Source: Terana coerulea
Lineage: Eukaryota > Basidiomycota > Agaricomycetes > Polyporales > Phanerochaetaceae
DNA length: 34,182 bases
Assembly: GCA_024811115.1 (NCBI GenBank)
Contig: JAKOGH010000512.1
Span: 1 to 34,182 of the forward strand
Reading direction: 5' to 3'
Each line of letters starts with the position of its first letter. The stretch's first letter is position 1. Position numbers and translations under genes: made by a program. The notes below the pieces were generated by a model, which saw only the letters and a program-made list of their open reading frames with translations, made no database searches and was not told the DNA's origin. This document shows, one piece after another, positions 33,268 to 34,182 of the stretch.

Positions 33268-34182
33268 CTATACACTGATGTCTACCCAAGAGAATCTCCT
33301 CACTAGTACGAGGGATGATACCAAGAGCTTGAGGACGGGGGACAAGCTGACTTCTGATCCTGAGACTACAGGTTCGGCAAGTGGAGGCTCGCGTATAGTT
33401 GTAACAACATCATCAATATGGCCATTAGTGCTGCAGTAATGCTTGTGCTGAGGCCAGTTCTGGCTATTGTGGAACATTGTGAGGTAGGCAGAACATGTAA
33501 ACAAGCAGATAGCCATATCTTCCTTTAGCACTCTTTTCCGCTTAATATGACAGCTTGCCCGCGAAGTGGACATTTGCCATTGCACCTTGACAGAGCTGAC
33601 TTGTGGGTAGCTTCGATCCCGCATCCCTCTGCAGCACAAATATAGAGATTCGGATTCTTCATGACTTTGTCAACTCAACGCTCCCTCAGCTCTTGCATCT
33701 TCACCTGCTGTTTGTCGTAGACTTCTCACATCTCTTCAAGAGCGACAAATCGGTCGACGGTAAAACCAGCCGGGCAGTCTTCTTGCCTTTGAAAGCCTGA
33801 CTTCTCTGCAATACCCATGATATGCAGCACAATAGAAGTGACAAAACCCAGGGAGACAGCAAAGTTCGCCTGAACAGTGCCACGGTAGACTGCATCTATG
33901 TTCATTGTACCAACACCATATTCAGAACACTCTTCAAAGTAGGCGATACGCAAGAATGCACATCCTGTGGGTGCAATTTGACCTGGACACCGATAGTGTC
34001 ATATTTGGAAAGACAACTTTCTGGAGTATATTCCACGCCTTCTCGCCGTCCTGAGGTGCACCACAACCAGTAATCAATCTGCAAGAAAATGAGCAGGAGC
34101 CTCACTGTAGAGGTTGCAAATACCTCAAAGCCATCTCGAGTATGTCATCTGCTTTTCCTTTGCAACTCCTTCGTGACTTGAA
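33268..34182 (-). pseudogene. MYND-type zinc finger protein, copy 3 (decayed, cut by window end)
   Basis: The leftward-reading remains of a third MYND gene; its 5' end lies beyond the window. The recognisable order is VSLGFVTSIVLHIMGIAEKSG, FQRQEDCPAGFTVDRF, NPNLYICAAEGCGIEATHKS, RCNGKCPLRGQ, KEC and, after an intron, NWPQHKHYCS, each matching MYND copy 1. In the same frame stop codons occur at 33728-33726, 33677-33675 and 33527-33525. The last-intron donor appears to be changed from GTATGG to ATATGG near 33519, while the acceptor CCAG at 33460 remains, giving the usual 60-nt spacing. The first Asp after the acceptor is Asn. A frame change also separates the upstream part (about 33950-34182). 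It cannot make a full MYND protein. Copy 3 is closer in layout to copy 1 than to copy 2, but lacks the Ala-Glu linker. Confidence 0.75.

Overview
The window is nuclear DNA of a filamentous basidiomycete, most probably a polypore-type Agaricomycete. The protein genes are cut by many short GT-AG introns of about 47-77 nt, often in the same places in paralogs. Two genes belong to the DUF6535 membrane-protein family, which is typical of Polyporales and related mushrooms. The other genes (Ure2p-like glutathione transferase, class II P450, MYND-finger proteins, APH-fold kinase, TMEM135-like protein) are ordinary wood-decay fungus content. The order-level placement is an inference; no marker gene is present.

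Layout. 1-2.8 kb: a GST gene on the minus strand. 2.8-6.0 kb: DUF6535 gene 1 (minus), divergent from a 12-exon TMEM135-like gene (plus, 6.7-9.05 kb). 9.05-10.9 kb: no gene seen. 10.9-12.3 kb: an APH-fold kinase gene (plus). 12.3-14.2 kb: no gene seen. 14.37-14.57 kb: a tiny two-exon gene for a 41-residue Cys-containing protein. 14.9-15.2 kb: a terminal-inverted-repeat element just upstream of a tRNA-Glu(CUC) gene. 15.75-17.05 kb: an intact MYND-finger gene (minus). 19.05-22.1 kb: DUF6535 gene 2 (plus). 23.05-25.3 kb: a nine-exon cytochrome P450 (minus). 25.5-29.3 kb: no convincing gene. 29.28-30.34 kb: a second, frame-broken MYND gene (plus). 30.88-33.2 kb: a nested repeat block made of a large inverted repeat, one arm holding a hAT-like element with a perfect 8-bp target duplication and the other an LTR-like insertion. 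33.3 kb to the window end: a third, decayed MYND copy (minus).

The genes do not form an obvious pathway or biosynthetic cluster. GST and P450 are both detoxification-type enzymes, but 21 kb and unrelated genes lie between them. The main themes are local duplication of two lineage-specific families (DUF6535 twice, MYND three times) and repeat insertion at the right end.

Four otherwise well-formed genes (TMEM135-like, APH-like, DUF6535 gene 2, MYND copy 2) each lack one base at or next to a short mononucleotide run. Restoring one base makes all exon phases add up. Automatic gene callers would split or truncate these genes; a homopolymer sequencing or assembly error is the simplest explanation. 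Gene models here were built by hand from splice signals, reading-frame phase and comparison between paralogs, without database searches.
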